Source: Okeanomitos corallinicola TIOX110
GTDB lineage: Bacteria > Cyanobacteriota > Cyanobacteriia > Cyanobacteriales > Nostocaceae
Direction of reading: 5' to 3'
DNA length: 64,000 nucleotides
NCBI RefSeq assembly: GCF_038050375.1
Contig: NZ_CP150886.1
Coordinates: 4,691,318 to 4,755,317, forward strand
Shown here: positions 1-9,165 of the stretch, piece after piece
Position numbering within the stretch: the first letter of the stretch is position 1
Layout: each line of letters opens with the position of its first letter
Notes under the pieces: generated by a model
Databases searched by the model: none
What the model was told of the DNA's origin: nothing
Seen by the model: only the letters and a program-made list of their open reading frames with translations
Position numbers and translations under genes: made by a program

Positions 1-647
1 ACGGCATCAAAGGTCAGGCACTGGCACTCCAGCTACAACCAGACCTGATCATGCTCGATCTGATGTTACCGAAAGTAGATGGTTTTACCATCTGCCAACG
101 CTTACGTAGAGATGAGCGTACAGCAGAAATACCTGTATTGATGTTAACGGCTTTAAGCCAGACTCAATATAAAGTTGAGGGTTTCAATGCAGGTGCGGAT
201 GACTACTTAACTAAACCATTTGAAGTAGAAGAAATGCTGGCCAGAGTGCGAGCTTTGCTAAGACGTACCGACCGCATTCCTCAAGCTGCAAAACACAGTG
301 AAATCCTGAATTATGGTTCTCTTACCCTCGTTCCAGAAAGATTTGAGGCCATTTGGTTCGGTGAAACTGTAAAACTAACTCATTTAGAATTTGAGTTACT
401 TCATTGCTTGCTTCAACGTCATGGACAAACAGTTTCTCCTAGCGAAATTTTGCGAGAAGTGTGGGGTTATGACCCTGATGATGACATTGAAACCATTCGG
501 GTGCATATTCGTCACTTGAGAACTAAACTAGAGCCAGATCCAAGACATCCCCGTTACATCAAAACGGTTTATGGTGCCGGATACTGTCTAGAATTGCCGA
601 CGCTACCGCCATCAAATGAGGGAGTTACAGCTACTGTCGTAGAGTAA
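1..647 (+). CDS. rpaA: Response regulator RpaA, OmpR family (5' partial)
   Basis: Master output regulator of the cyanobacterial circadian clock: an OmpR-type transcription factor phosphorylated by SasA and controlling day/night expression. The reading frame is open through the left edge (in frame from base 3), so the first codons of the receiver domain are missing. Visible are the phospho-acceptor Asp in LIMLDLMLP, the conserved Thr in LMLTAL and the Lys in YLTKPF. A winged-helix DNA-binding domain follows ([35 protein letters not shown]). The long linker [14 protein letters not shown] and the C-terminal domain match RpaA as I remember it, rather than RpaB, whose receiver differs. No partner kinase gene is adjacent. 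The main uncertainty is RpaA versus a close paralogue. Confidence 0.85.
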   Translation, partial: GIKGQALALQLQPDLIMLDLMLPKVDGFTICQRLRRDERTAEIPVLMLTALSQTQYKVEGFNAGADDYLTKPFEVEEMLARVRALLRRTDRIPQAAKHSEILNYGSLTLVPERFEAIWFGETVKLTHLEFELLHCLLQRHGQTVSPSEILREVWGYDPDDDIETIRVHIRHLRTKLEPDPRHPRYIKTVYGAGYCLELPTLPPSNEGVTATVVE

Positions 648-753
648 CGTAGCAGCAGTTAGTGGGAAAAAGCAAGAGACAAGAGACAAGAAACAGAAAT
701 TTGTTAATTTTGGCTTTTGACTTTTGACTTGCTCCTGCTCCTCTGCTCTCTAA

Positions 754-1035
754 CTAGCCATATTGGAAGAATTCAATATTAGGTAACAAAGGATCATTGA
801 CGATTCCCATCCCAGCAAAACCCCAACGTTTTAATAAACTTCCTATTTGTGTACCAGGAAGAGACTCAACCGTAAGCCGATTTGCCAAATCAGCTGCATG
901 GGTGTTGAGATAGCTCAGAGCATCAAAATCTTCTTTAAACAGTAATAAATATCCTGATTTATCCTCATCAATTTTCGCAGTCAAATATTTTCCATCTGTT
1001 TTGGAGCGAATAATATAATAAATTTGAGCCAGCAT
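754..1035 (-). CDS. Conserved hypothetical protein (93 aa)
   Basis: A small soluble protein I do not recognise as a named family. It begins MLAQIYYIIRSKTDGKYLTA and has a beta-rich N-terminal half with no signal peptide or membrane segment. It ends in a hydrophobic stretch with NIEFFQYG. Codon use looks like that of the neighbours and the frame is clean, which suggests a real gene. It lies 62 bases downstream of the permease gene on the same strand, so it may be the last gene of a short transcript. No function can be assigned. Confidence 0.6.
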   Translation of the reverse strand: MLAQIYYIIRSKTDGKYLTAKIDEDKSGYLLLFKEDFDALSYLNTHAADLANRLTVESLPGTQIGSLLKRWGFAGMGIVNDPLLPNIEFFQYG

Positions 1036-1097
1036 AATGTTTAATTCGTAATTTGTAATTGCTAATGTTTCTGAACAACTGACAACTAACTAAATTA

Positions 1098-2144
1098 TTA
1101 ATTCAAATCTTCCAATTTAATTCTTGGATCAGCCGCTTTCAACATTAAATCAGCAATTAAATTACCAAGAATCAATAAAACAGCGCTCATCACCAAACTA
1201 GCCATGACCAAATATTGATCTTTTGCTAAAACAGCTTGTAAAGTCAACTTACCCAAACCAGGCCAGTTAAAGAAATTTTCTGTAATAAAAGCGCCACTTA
1301 ACAAACCTGCTAATTCAAACCCTAATAAAGTAATCAAGGGGTTAATAGCATTTCGCAAAGCATGAACATAAATAACCCGATTTTCTGGTAAACCCTTAGC
1401 ACGGGCAGTTTGTATATAATCTTGTCGCAAAACATCCAATAATTGACCGCGCATGATTCTTTGTAAACCAGCAAAACTGGTAATACTTAAAGCAAGCAAA
1501 GGTAAAATACTATGCCAAGCAATATCTAAAATTTTACCCAACCATGTCAGTTCAGCATGATCAATGCTAGTCATATTACCCACAGGAAACAATGGGGTAG
1601 TAACTTGGGCAAAGAATAATAGAAATAAAGCAGTAATAAAACTGGGTAAACCTTGTCCAGCATAGCTAACAACCTGTAGAATCTTGTCAGTGGGACGATT
1701 TTGTTTAACAGCAGCGAGAATACCCAGAGGAATAGCAATAGACCAAGTTATAAACAAAGAAGCGATCGCCAAAAGTAAAGTCGCCGGTACACGTTCCCAC
1801 AACAAAGAAGATACAGAACGTTGATAAACAAAACTTGTGCCAAAATCACCTTGAGTAATAATTTGTTTTAACCAAAACCAAAATTGTTCCAGCCACGACT
1901 TATCTAAACCAAACTGTTGTCTGATTTCCTCAATCCTTTCCGGAGAAATTTTCGGGTTTTGTCTCAGAGTATCTACATAATCACCAGGAGACAACTTCAT
2001 CACAAAAAATGACAGCGCAGAAGCCAGAAAAATCGTTAACAAAGCTTGTAATAGTCTTTTGATTACATAAACAAAAGTCTCATCTGTCACCAGTTTAATC
2101 AGCCAATCTCGACCAGTAGCCACAGAAATTTTTGTATTAGTCAT
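1098..2144 (-). CDS. ABC transporter permease, DppB/OppB type
   Basis: Inner-membrane permease of a peptide/nickel-class (binding-protein-dependent) ABC importer. The 348 residues show the family layout: an N-terminal membrane helix (about residues 28-50), a long periplasmic segment containing GDFGTSF, then five further helices. The cytoplasmic EAA loop is clear at about 245-275 (ARAKGLPENRVIYVHALRNA), which is the contact site for the ATPase. No cognate second permease, binding protein or ATPase lies nearby, so the rest of the transporter must be encoded elsewhere. The start codon falls inside a heptad repeat (ATTAGTC type), so its leader has probably been altered by repeat expansion. The substrate cannot be told from this sequence. 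Confidence 0.88.
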   Translation of the reverse strand: MTNTKISVATGRDWLIKLVTDETFVYVIKRLLQALLTIFLASALSFFVMKLSPGDYVDTLRQNPKISPERIEEIRQQFGLDKSWLEQFWFWLKQIITQGDFGTSFVYQRSVSSLLWERVPATLLLAIASLFITWSIAIPLGILAAVKQNRPTDKILQVVSYAGQGLPSFITALFLLFFAQVTTPLFPVGNMTSIDHAELTWLGKILDIAWHSILPLLALSITSFAGLQRIMRGQLLDVLRQDYIQTARAKGLPENRVIYVHALRNAINPLITLLGFELAGLLSGAFITENFFNWPGLGKLTLQAVLAKDQYLVMASLVMSAVLLILGNLIADLMLKAADPRIKLEDLN

Positions 2145-2220
2145 TAGTCATTAGTTATTAGTTATTACTTAACTTTCCCCCTGCATTTTTCTGTCACCTG
2201 TCACCTGTCACCTATCACCT
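2135..2220. repeat. Heptad STRR tracts (ATTAGTC and TCACCTG types)
   Basis: Two short tandem heptad tracts lie between the permease and apt genes. One is ATTAGTC/ATTAGTT at about 2135-2167, overlapping the permease start. The other is TCACCTG repeated about four times at 2194-2220. Such short tandemly repeated repetitive sequences are typical of heterocystous cyanobacteria. Related tracts recur at 9121, 23604, 29280 and 34860 in this window. Confidence 0.8.
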
Positions 2221-2224
2221 CTTC

Positions 2225-2743
2225 CTAATATTCAACCAAAGAAATAATCGGTACATCTGGTAAATATTGACGACCTTGTAATTCCCGTAGCTCGATAATA
2301 AACCCAAAACCTACAAGTTCACAGCCAATTGTTTGTACTAACTTAGCAGTAGCACTAGCAGTACCACCCGTAGCAATCAAATCATCCACAATTAAAACTT
2401 TACTACCTGGATTTAAAGCATCCTGATGTACTTCCAAGCTATCTGTACCATACTCTAGTTGATAATCAATACTATGAACTGCGGCAGGTAACTTTCCTCG
2501 TTTGCGAACAGGAATAAAACCACAACCTAACTTATAGGCCAGAGGAGCGCCAAAAATGAACCCCCTTGACTCCATCCCCACAATACAATCAGGTTGAATT
2601 TCAGATTCAAAACATTTTTGTGCTAAAAAGTCAATAGTGTAGCGCAAACCATCTGGATCACGCAGTAGGGTAGTAATATCCCGAAATAAAATTCCAGGTT
2701 TAGGAAAATCCTGTATATCACGAATTAAAGATTTTAAGTCCAT
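2225..2743 (-). CDS. apt: Adenine phosphoribosyltransferase
   Basis: Purine salvage enzyme converting adenine and PRPP to AMP and pyrophosphate in the cytoplasm. The type I phosphoribosyltransferase PRPP loop is visible as [16 protein letters not shown] at about residues 118-133. The apt-like N-terminal stretch [20 protein letters not shown] and the [18 protein letters not shown] segment are also present. I place the start at the ATG at 2743 (172 aa), because the extra 22 residues of the longer frame are repeat-derived and family members begin near MDLK. It lies upstream of the DppB-like permease on the same strand, separated by repeats, with no evident functional link. Confidence 0.93.
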   Translation of the reverse strand: MDLKSLIRDIQDFPKPGILFRDITTLLRDPDGLRYTIDFLAQKCFESEIQPDCIVGMESRGFIFGAPLAYKLGCGFIPVRKRGKLPAAVHSIDYQLEYGTDSLEVHQDALNPGSKVLIVDDLIATGGTASATAKLVQTIGCELVGFGFIIELRELQGRQYLPDVPIISLVEY

Positions 2744-3122
2744 ATTTGTTAGTAGATAGGGAACAGGGAATAGGGAACAGTAAACGATGATAACTGATCT
2801 AATTCCCAATTACCTGAAAAATCGTACACTATAATGTCATACTCTGGAGATTCTAGATTTATGTTTTGTCAATCATTGACAATCAACAAGAATTTAAACC
2901 AAGCTAGAGATGTATATCCACTGTAAAAGTCAGTAGTTAAGTAGGTGATTTTATGCTTTAAAAGTTTCATTACAGTATAGGGAAATCTTGGATTAACCAG
3001 AGTAAATATTGTATATATTTGGATTGCCTATGCCATAACCACAAGACTGAGTTCTGGTTTGGCTATCTATCTTAAATTTTGTTTCACTCAGTTTTTTGGA
3101 ATAGCACAAGGTATTTTATAGA
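2744..3122. other. Intergenic region, divergent promoters
   Basis: This 379-base gap separates apt (minus strand) from the DUF3038 gene (plus strand) and must hold both promoters. It is A+T rich, with a short GGGAACAG/AATAGGG repeat near 2758-2780. I see no ORF, RNA gene or clear operator in it. Confidence 0.5.
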
Positions 3123-3749
3123 ATGAATGTCTCCGCAAGTGTAACACCATTGAATAGTCCCACTCCTGAGACTATGCCAATGATCCTGGATGCACTACCA
3201 GATCCAGCAATTAGCGGACAGGGATGTCCTCGCAGAACCACAGTACAAATAGACCTGATATTATTAGCCATTGAAGCCTTAGAACTTGGTGGCTCTGAAG
3301 CTATCCTTGCTTTTGCTCAAGAGTTAGACCTGACAGGAATTATTCAAAATCGGGTCAACCTGTGGCGGATGCGTAGTTCTAACCCCCTAAGACGAGCGCA
3401 CACCCGCCGCCCTCTCAGTATTCTAGAAGCAAAAGCATTAGTCATCATCGCCTGTTACATAGCACGCCGTTTAACAGTAGTCATCCGCCAGATGTTAATG
3501 ATATATCAGCAATTATCTGAAAAACAGATTCCATTAGAACAAAATTTACGTCTAGCTAACTATCTAGAAAGGTTTAGAGCGCATTTTAAAAGTCGTATGA
3601 ACGCCAGACGTTCTGTGTTACTAACCTTAAACTCAGATGAAAAATTAGATGAACTAGCTATAGATTTATTAGGAAAACTACTATTTTGCACTGGTACAGC
3701 TGGAATGCAGCGCTTTTGGATTTCTCTTTTTGACGGTGAAGTAGAATGA
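3123..3749 (+). CDS. DUF3038 family protein
   Basis: A 208-residue protein of a family essentially limited to cyanobacteria, with no established function. After an unstructured N-terminus of about 35 residues it is predicted to be mostly helical and strongly basic in the middle (LRRAHTRRPLS, about residues 88-100). It has no membrane segment or signal peptide. Its stop codon overlaps the start of the next gene in an ATGA arrangement, so the two are translationally coupled. I assign the family from memory of the recurring DUF3038-DUF4335 pair. A joint role in the same complex is inferred from that constant pairing. Confidence 0.75.
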   Translation: MNVSASVTPLNSPTPETMPMILDALPDPAISGQGCPRRTTVQIDLILLAIEALELGGSEAILAFAQELDLTGIIQNRVNLWRMRSSNPLRRAHTRRPLSILEAKALVIIACYIARRLTVVIRQMLMIYQQLSEKQIPLEQNLRLANYLERFRAHFKSRMNARRSVLLTLNSDEKLDELAIDLLGKLLFCTGTAGMQRFWISLFDGEVE

Positions 3750-5179
3750 ATATTCAACGTAAATACAGTTTACCTAACTGCACACTGCTTCTAGAGGGTT
3801 TAACTAATGTGACATCCTCTAATCAGCTGCAAGAATTACGGCCAGAGTTAGCTATATTGGTAAATGCAGAATTTTATTTATCTAATAATAGTGAACCCAT
3901 AGCTGGGGGACGAGAGCTTTTTGAAAGCCTAGTCAGAGCAGTTAGTGCCTACGCTCAAGAATTTTTAAGTAATGTTCCCAACCCTCAAGCACACAATCTT
4001 GATTCAGAATTAGTTGAATTTCAAAAAGTTGACAGCAACCGACATAAATTAATTGTCCATTCAGAAGTCACAGGTGAGGGTGCAGAATCTCCCATCAACC
4101 AAGCTAAACACCCTATTCAAATTGATTTGAATACAGTGCAATTGTTTGATTTAGTTGAAGCTGTAGATCAATTTTTTGCCGATACCCAAACCCTACCAGA
4201 ACTAACACTAGAACTACAACCTGTCACTAGGCTTTATGGCAACACCAGTCAGGCAATATTAAAAGAAGTAGTACCTGCTAGTGTAGGTTTATCCAGTTTG
4301 GTCGTCGCAGCCTTTGCATTTAGCTTAATTCCTCCGCCTCAAGTTCGTCCACCCGAACCAAAAACAGAGGAACAAAGCAGTGTTGTAACACCTACAGATT
4401 CACCCACAACTTCACCCACAACTTCACCCACAGCAACGGTTGAACCTACAATTAACTCAACACCAACAGAACCACCCATACCAGTAGCTAGAGATTTAGA
4501 ATCTCTTCTCAATCAGGTTTCAGAAATTACGGATTCCTCACAGCTACGAGTATTACAACGTCAAGTTTATAACCAAGTTAATTCTGTTTGGGAGAATCGT
4601 TCCGCAATTCAAGAGGATTTAGTCTATCGCCTGGGTGTGGGTGCTGACGGTAGTATTCTTGGCTACAAATCAGTTAATAACAAAGCCAATGATGAAATAG
4701 AAAAAACCCCATTACCAAAACTGCTATATAATCCTGCCAATGGCATGATTAATAATGAACCCATTGCCCAATTTCGAGTTGTATTTACCAGTAAAGGGGT
4801 GTTAGAAGTGAGTCCTTGGCGTGGATATGCCAGCACACCCAAGGTAATTGGTGAAAAAATTACTGAATCCAGTACAGTCAAAGAACTAGAACAAAAACTG
4901 TACAATACAATTCGCCAAAATTGGAGTGTTACACCGACTTTTAACAGAGAATTACAATATCGGGTAGCCGTCAACAAAATCGGTGTTATAGCTGACTATG
5001 AACCACTGAACCAAGTTGCCTTTGATTATTTTCGAGAAACACCTCTACCGCAGATGTTTCAATCTGTGTATGGTTCTAATGTGGCCGCTCCCAATAACAA
5101 AGAACCTCTGGCTCATTTTCAGGTAATTTTCAAGCCTAATGGGACTTTGGAAGTTTTACCTTGGGAGGGATACAGGTAA
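3746..5179 (+). CDS. DUF4335 family protein, membrane-anchored
   Basis: A 477-residue cyanobacterial protein of unknown function that follows a DUF3038 gene with a 4-base overlap. The N-terminal half (1-185) is the conserved DUF4335 part. A single hydrophobic segment follows at about 188-206 (GLSSLVVAAFAFSLIPPP), then a Pro/Thr-rich linker with SPTTSPTTSPTATVEPT. The C-terminal 250 residues hold two copies of one unit, each ending in a strand pair: VEVSPWRGY-like near residue 357 and LEVLPWEGYR at the very end. This suggests an anchored protein with a duplicated domain across the membrane. The duplication is visible directly; topology and role are inferred. Confidence 0.75.
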   Translation: MNIQRKYSLPNCTLLLEGLTNVTSSNQLQELRPELAILVNAEFYLSNNSEPIAGGRELFESLVRAVSAYAQEFLSNVPNPQAHNLDSELVEFQKVDSNRHKLIVHSEVTGEGAESPINQAKHPIQIDLNTVQLFDLVEAVDQFFADTQTLPELTLELQPVTRLYGNTSQAILKEVVPASVGLSSLVVAAFAFSLIPPPQVRPPEPKTEEQSSVVTPTDSPTTSPTTSPTATVEPTINSTPTEPPIPVARDLESLLNQVSEITDSSQLRVLQRQVYNQVNSVWENRSAIQEDLVYRLGVGADGSILGYKSVNNKANDEIEKTPLPKLLYNPANGMINNEPIAQFRVVFTSKGVLEVSPWRGYASTPKVIGEKITESSTVKELEQKLYNTIRQNWSVTPTFNRELQYRVAVNKIGVIADYEPLNQVAFDYFRETPLPQMFQSVYGSNVAAPNNKEPLAHFQVIFKPNGTLEVLPWEGYR

Positions 5180-5255
5180 AGTCAAAAGTCAAAAGTAATT
5201 AACTTCTACTTCTTGACTCTTGACTTTTCCCAATCACCAATCACCAATCACTAAT

Positions 5256-7526
5256 TTACTTTGTAATTTTCCGCATATAATTACCCCATAACTGGGCGGC
5301 TTGGGCGCTGCTACCGGATGTAGGGGAATTATTGTCATTACCTAACCAAATCCCCGTTACAAGTTGACGACGGGGAATAAAACCAATAAACCACAAATCT
5401 ACGTTTCTATCAGTCGTGCCTGTTTTCCCGGCTTCTCCTAGTCCAATCGCCGCACTACGGCCAGTACCTCTGGTAACGACTTGCTGCATCATATTTATCA
5501 TTTGGTTGGCAACTTCAGGACTGATAACTCGCTTATTGCTGTTGCGATCTAACTCATAAGAGTAAATTACACGACAAGTCTGTAAATCATTACGATCTTC
5601 ACAATCACTGCTGTCTAAAATTCTACTAATGGCATGGGGTGGATTCCATACACCACGATTGTTAATCGCCCCAAAAGCACCGGTCATTTCTAAAACATTA
5701 ACAACACTTTGACCAAGAACCAAACCTGGAACAGGATCAAGGGAGGATTTAACTCCTAAGCGTTGTGCCATATCTACAACCTTACTTAACCGTACTTGTT
5801 GGGCAACTCTCAAGGCAATGGGGTTTTCTGAGAGTGCTAAACCTGTAGTCATATCCAAACTACCACCACTACCAGAACGACAAGGTTTGTATGTAAAGCC
5901 TTGCCAAGTTAAAGGAGCGCAGGAATAACTTCTAAATGGTGATATTCCCTGTTCTATGGCAGCTGTGTAGGCAAAAATTTTAAACGTAGACCCCGGTTGT
6001 CTTTGGGCTTGTACGGCGCGATTGAATTGGCTTTTTCTGTAATCAGTTCCCCCTACCATTGCTAAGATGCTGCCAGTTCTGGAGTCTAGGGTGACAAGTC
6101 CTCCTTGATCAAAGCGAAAAGTTGAACCTGCATTACTAACTGTATTTTGTAGTGAGGCTTCTGCCTGGGCTTGAATTGTTGGGTCTAATTGGGTTTCTAT
6201 GATGTAGTTGCCCTCTCTAGCCGCCCCTTCTCCTAAAATTGATTCTAGTTCTTGAAAAACATAGTTGTAAAAATACGGGGCTATGGTTTGGGCTTGGCGC
6301 TCACATACTTTTGGGCTTACTTGTACGGTAGAGCGTCTGGCTCTGTTAGCTTCTTCTGGGCTAATTTTGCCCATCTCTAGCATCCGTTTAATAACACGGT
6401 TGCGGTAATCTGCGGCTCCTAGTTTTCTTGGTCCATCTCCACAAAAATCAAAGGCATTGGGGGCAGGTAAAATTCCTACTAGGGTTGCCGCTTCTGATAG
6501 GGTTAATTCTTTGGCGGATTTGTCAAAATAATATTTAGCGGCATCTTCAAAGCCGGAATTATTCGCACCTAAGAATACTCGATTTAAGTAAGTTAGTAAT
6601 ATCTCATCTTTGCTGTAGAAGGTTTCTAACTTCAGAGAAACTATAGCTTCACGGACTTTCCGCCCTAAAGAATCTTGGCTACCTACATAATTTCGGAACA
6701 AACTGCGGGCAAGTTGTTGAGTAACTGTACTAGCACCTTGTTGTACATCACCTGTACGGGTATTTATCAATACTGCTCGTAAAACTCCTAAAGGATCAAC
6801 TCCAAAATGCCAATAATAGCGACTATCTTCCGAAGCTACTACTGCTGATGCTAGATAAGGTCCAAACTCTGACAAAGTTTTTAAGTCTACATGAGCAATA
6901 TTTCGGGGTTCTCTTAGGGGAGTAGAACCGTCACGGGCATAAATAACTACAGGTGCGCTGGTGGCTGTAGGTAGGGGGCTAACGGAAAATTTCATCCATT
7001 CTATGCCTATGGCTAAGGCCAGTAAGCTACTGACACCGGCAATACCATACATTCCATAGGTCAGTCCTTTGATGTACCAAGGAGGAGGATCTATGTATTG
7101 TAACCGGACTGAAGCTGCCAGTTCTGGTGGACCCAAGGTGAAAACATCGCCATGACGTAGTTCTAAAGAAGTGACTCTGCGTTTACCTAAATAAATACCA
7201 TTGGTAGAATTTTCATCCTTGATCTTAAAAGTTGGGGTTCTTTGGCTGGAATCCCGTGATAAAGACAGGTGAATTTGGCTGACTACCGGGTTACGGACGA
7301 CAATATCAGCGGATTTGGAACTACGTCCCAGTATGTAGCGATCGCCTAATAGGGGATATATTTCCGCTTTGTCCGCCCCCGCATCCTGCACCCAGAGTTC
7401 TGGTACTTTGGCATTAGGCTTGAGCGCCAGTTTGGAAAAATCTACCCTGGCTTGAATCGTGTTTACTGCTTGCGTCAATTGACCAAGTAAGGTTTTTGGC
7501 TTTTGCGGGGGTTGCGGAGAATTCAT
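5256..7526 (-). CDS. Class A penicillin-binding protein with N-terminal FHA domain
   Basis: Bifunctional peptidoglycan glycosyltransferase/transpeptidase acting at the outer face of the inner membrane. Order of parts: an FHA phosphothreonine-binding domain at about 60-145 (YILGRSSKSADIVV, STNGIYLGKRRV), a membrane helix at about 155-180, a GT51 domain (EDSRYYWHFGVD, QGASTVTQQLARSLFRNYVG) and a transpeptidase domain. The transpeptidase has the nucleophile motif GSTFK, an SxN-type motif in ALSENP and KTGTTD. I use the ATG at 7526 (756 aa); a GTG four codons upstream is possible. The cytoplasmic FHA domain implies control by Ser/Thr phosphorylation, which is an inference. A second class A PBP without FHA lies at 23923-26235. 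Confidence 0.92.
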   Translation of the reverse strand: MNSPQPPQKPKTLLGQLTQAVNTIQARVDFSKLALKPNAKVPELWVQDAGADKAEIYPLLGDRYILGRSSKSADIVVRNPVVSQIHLSLSRDSSQRTPTFKIKDENSTNGIYLGKRRVTSLELRHGDVFTLGPPELAASVRLQYIDPPPWYIKGLTYGMYGIAGVSSLLALAIGIEWMKFSVSPLPTATSAPVVIYARDGSTPLREPRNIAHVDLKTLSEFGPYLASAVVASEDSRYYWHFGVDPLGVLRAVLINTRTGDVQQGASTVTQQLARSLFRNYVGSQDSLGRKVREAIVSLKLETFYSKDEILLTYLNRVFLGANNSGFEDAAKYYFDKSAKELTLSEAATLVGILPAPNAFDFCGDGPRKLGAADYRNRVIKRMLEMGKISPEEANRARRSTVQVSPKVCERQAQTIAPYFYNYVFQELESILGEGAAREGNYIIETQLDPTIQAQAEASLQNTVSNAGSTFRFDQGGLVTLDSRTGSILAMVGGTDYRKSQFNRAVQAQRQPGSTFKIFAYTAAIEQGISPFRSYSCAPLTWQGFTYKPCRSGSGGSLDMTTGLALSENPIALRVAQQVRLSKVVDMAQRLGVKSSLDPVPGLVLGQSVVNVLEMTGAFGAINNRGVWNPPHAISRILDSSDCEDRNDLQTCRVIYSYELDRNSNKRVISPEVANQMINMMQQVVTRGTGRSAAIGLGEAGKTGTTDRNVDLWFIGFIPRRQLVTGIWLGNDNNSPTSGSSAQAAQLWGNYMRKITK

Positions 7527-7969
7527 CGGCAATATCACATCACAGTTGGTTGTGAAGACGAAATCATAGGGGTCAAGAGTTTGATCCTAGTCTGACACTA
7601 TTTTAATCACAAGCCATTACTAATTTTCCTGTACTGAATTTTGATAGTGATTTTTTATATCATACTTCCATTGATTAGGTAAAAGAAATCGGTGATTTTT
7701 ATCACTCAGGTTATAGATGACTTATTGCTTATGGTTGCCATCAAATATTGATTTGATCACAAATAATTAAATATACCATTTCCAGTACCATATTTTTTTT
7801 GTATTTCTAAGAACTACTGCTGATTTTACAAAAGATGAAAATATTACTTTCAATAGTTGCTGTTAGCAATTAAAAGGAAATTTTACATCTATCTTTAGAC
7901 AGATTTTGTCTAATCAATAGTTTGATTTAATTAGCCCAGTGTTCCTTGCACCTTGAGGTTAATTGCAAA
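7527..7969. other. Intergenic region, divergent promoters
   Basis: A 443-base A+T-rich gap between the PBP gene (minus strand) and the small secreted protein gene (plus strand). It contains runs of T (around 7790) and no convincing ORF. No recognisable riboswitch, tRNA or operator was found. A TTG at 7946 is in frame with the downstream gene but is a poor start. Confidence 0.4.
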
Positions 7970-8401
7970 ATGAAGGGAAAATTTCTGACTTTAGTTGGTA
8001 CAGCTATAACTTTGGCTTTTACCAGTAATGTTGCTATGGCACAATCTAATGACTCTTCAACTAGTGCGCCTCCAGAAATTAAAATGTCACTGGAAGGGAT
8101 GAGAATTCTTTGCCTACATTTTCCCCTTAATTCCCGTTGTCCTGGTGGTATACCATTAGACCAGGGTTTCTCTACTACTCCTCAACCTCAAACATTAGAG
8201 ATCAATAGTGAAACCAATGCTGTTGATAATAATACCAATGTAGACACCACCACAGTTCCAGTCGCGCCAACTGAATCTAGTCCTGAAGATTCTACCCAGA
8301 TGACTCCAACTCCATTAACGCCAGCTGAACCCAAATTAGAAAGTTCTTCTCAAGTAACTCCAGTTCCTGGCAGTTCTTATTTTGTGGAATTTAGTAAGTA
8401 A
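7970..8401 (+). CDS. Small secreted Pro/Thr-rich protein
   Basis: A 143-residue protein beginning with a clear signal peptide: MKGKFLTLVGTAITLAF followed by an AMA cleavage motif before QSND. The mature part has a short region with two Cys residues (LCLHFPLNSRCPGG, about residues 53-66) that could form a disulphide. A low-complexity tail rich in Thr, Pro and Ser then runs to the end. I chose the ATG at 7970 over an upstream TTG because it places the signal peptide at the N-terminus. No family is recognised; export to the periplasm or outside is inferred from the signal peptide. Confidence 0.65.
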   Translation: MKGKFLTLVGTAITLAFTSNVAMAQSNDSSTSAPPEIKMSLEGMRILCLHFPLNSRCPGGIPLDQGFSTTPQPQTLEINSETNAVDNNTNVDTTTVPVAPTESSPEDSTQMTPTPLTPAEPKLESSSQVTPVPGSSYFVEFSK

Positions 8402-8515
8402 GTTAATGGGAATTGGCGATAATTTTAATGTTGTGCCAGATTTAGTGATGACAATAATTCAAGAACATTTACCCAAATTGTTTATGTCAGTAGCCATTAA
8501 TTCATAATTTCTTGA

Positions 8516-8549
8516 TTAGGTGCAAAATATTAGTGAATTTTGTACCTAA
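8516..8549. terminator. Hairpin downstream of the secreted-protein gene
   Basis: The arms TTAGGTGCAAAAT (8516-8528) and ATTTTGTACCTAA (8537-8549) pair over 13 bases, with one G-T pair and an 8-base loop. The hairpin sits between two convergent genes. It lacks a strong T run, so it may act in either direction or simply be a palindromic repeat. Confidence 0.5.
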
Positions 8550-8634
8550 TTAGGTTTGGCTGAAAAAGTTATTTTTTTGAATCTAGGGAAATGGCTTACA
8601 CCAAATACTAAATTGGTATGAATCATTAAATTTT

Positions 8635-9111
8635 TCAGCGTGTTCTTTGACTAGAATTTGGAGTTTTTTGCCAAGATGAAATTAATAAACACACAATACC
8701 AATACTAATACAAGAGTCTGCTATATTGAACACTGCAAAATTGATGAGTCGAAAATCTAAAAAATCAACCACATAACCTAAAGCAAATCTATCAATACCA
8801 TTACCTAAAGCGCCACCTAAAATTAAACCATAACCTAATTCTTCCCAAATATTTAACACTGGTCCAAATAATCCTATAGCTATTAATCCTAAACTTACTC
8901 CTAAAGATAACCAACGCAACCACTCTACTTTGCCACTTAAAATACTAAAAGCAGCACCAGTATTAGTGACATAAGTAAAATGAAATATTCCTGGTAACAG
9001 TGGTAGTGTTTGCCCTAAATCAAAGGTTTGCACTACCAAAAATTTTGTTAGTTGGTCTAGCAAAAAAGAAATAACAGCAACAATCCAAAACGGACGATTT
9101 TTTAAACGCAT
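8635..9111 (-). CDS. lspA: Lipoprotein signal peptidase (signal peptidase II)
   Basis: Integral inner-membrane aspartyl protease that removes signal peptides from diacylated prolipoproteins. The 158 residues show four membrane helices. The conserved motifs are DQLTKFLV near the N-terminus, VTNTGAAFS, and the two catalytic Asp segments GNGIDRFALGYVVDFLDF and FNIADS. The length is normal for the family. It is followed on the same strand by nothing close, and bioY lies 54 bases upstream in the same orientation, separated by a TCAGTTG heptad tract. The two may share a transcript. Lipoprotein substrates in this window include PstS and the protein at 59275. Confidence 0.95.
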   Translation of the reverse strand: MRLKNRPFWIVAVISFLLDQLTKFLVVQTFDLGQTLPLLPGIFHFTYVTNTGAAFSILSGKVEWLRWLSLGVSLGLIAIGLFGPVLNIWEELGYGLILGGALGNGIDRFALGYVVDFLDFRLINFAVFNIADSCISIGIVCLLISSWQKTPNSSQRTR

Positions 9112-9120
9112 GGTAAGTTA

Positions 9121-9148
9121 GTCAGTTGTCAGTTGTCAGTTGTCAGTT
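9121..9148. repeat. STRR heptads, GTCAGTT x4
   Basis: Four consecutive copies of the heptad GTCAGTT lie between bioY and lspA. This is one of the classic heptad types in filamentous cyanobacterial genomes. It shows as exact tandem copies with no coding potential. Confidence 0.85.
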
Positions 9149-9165
9149 TTTCTACTGACTAATGA

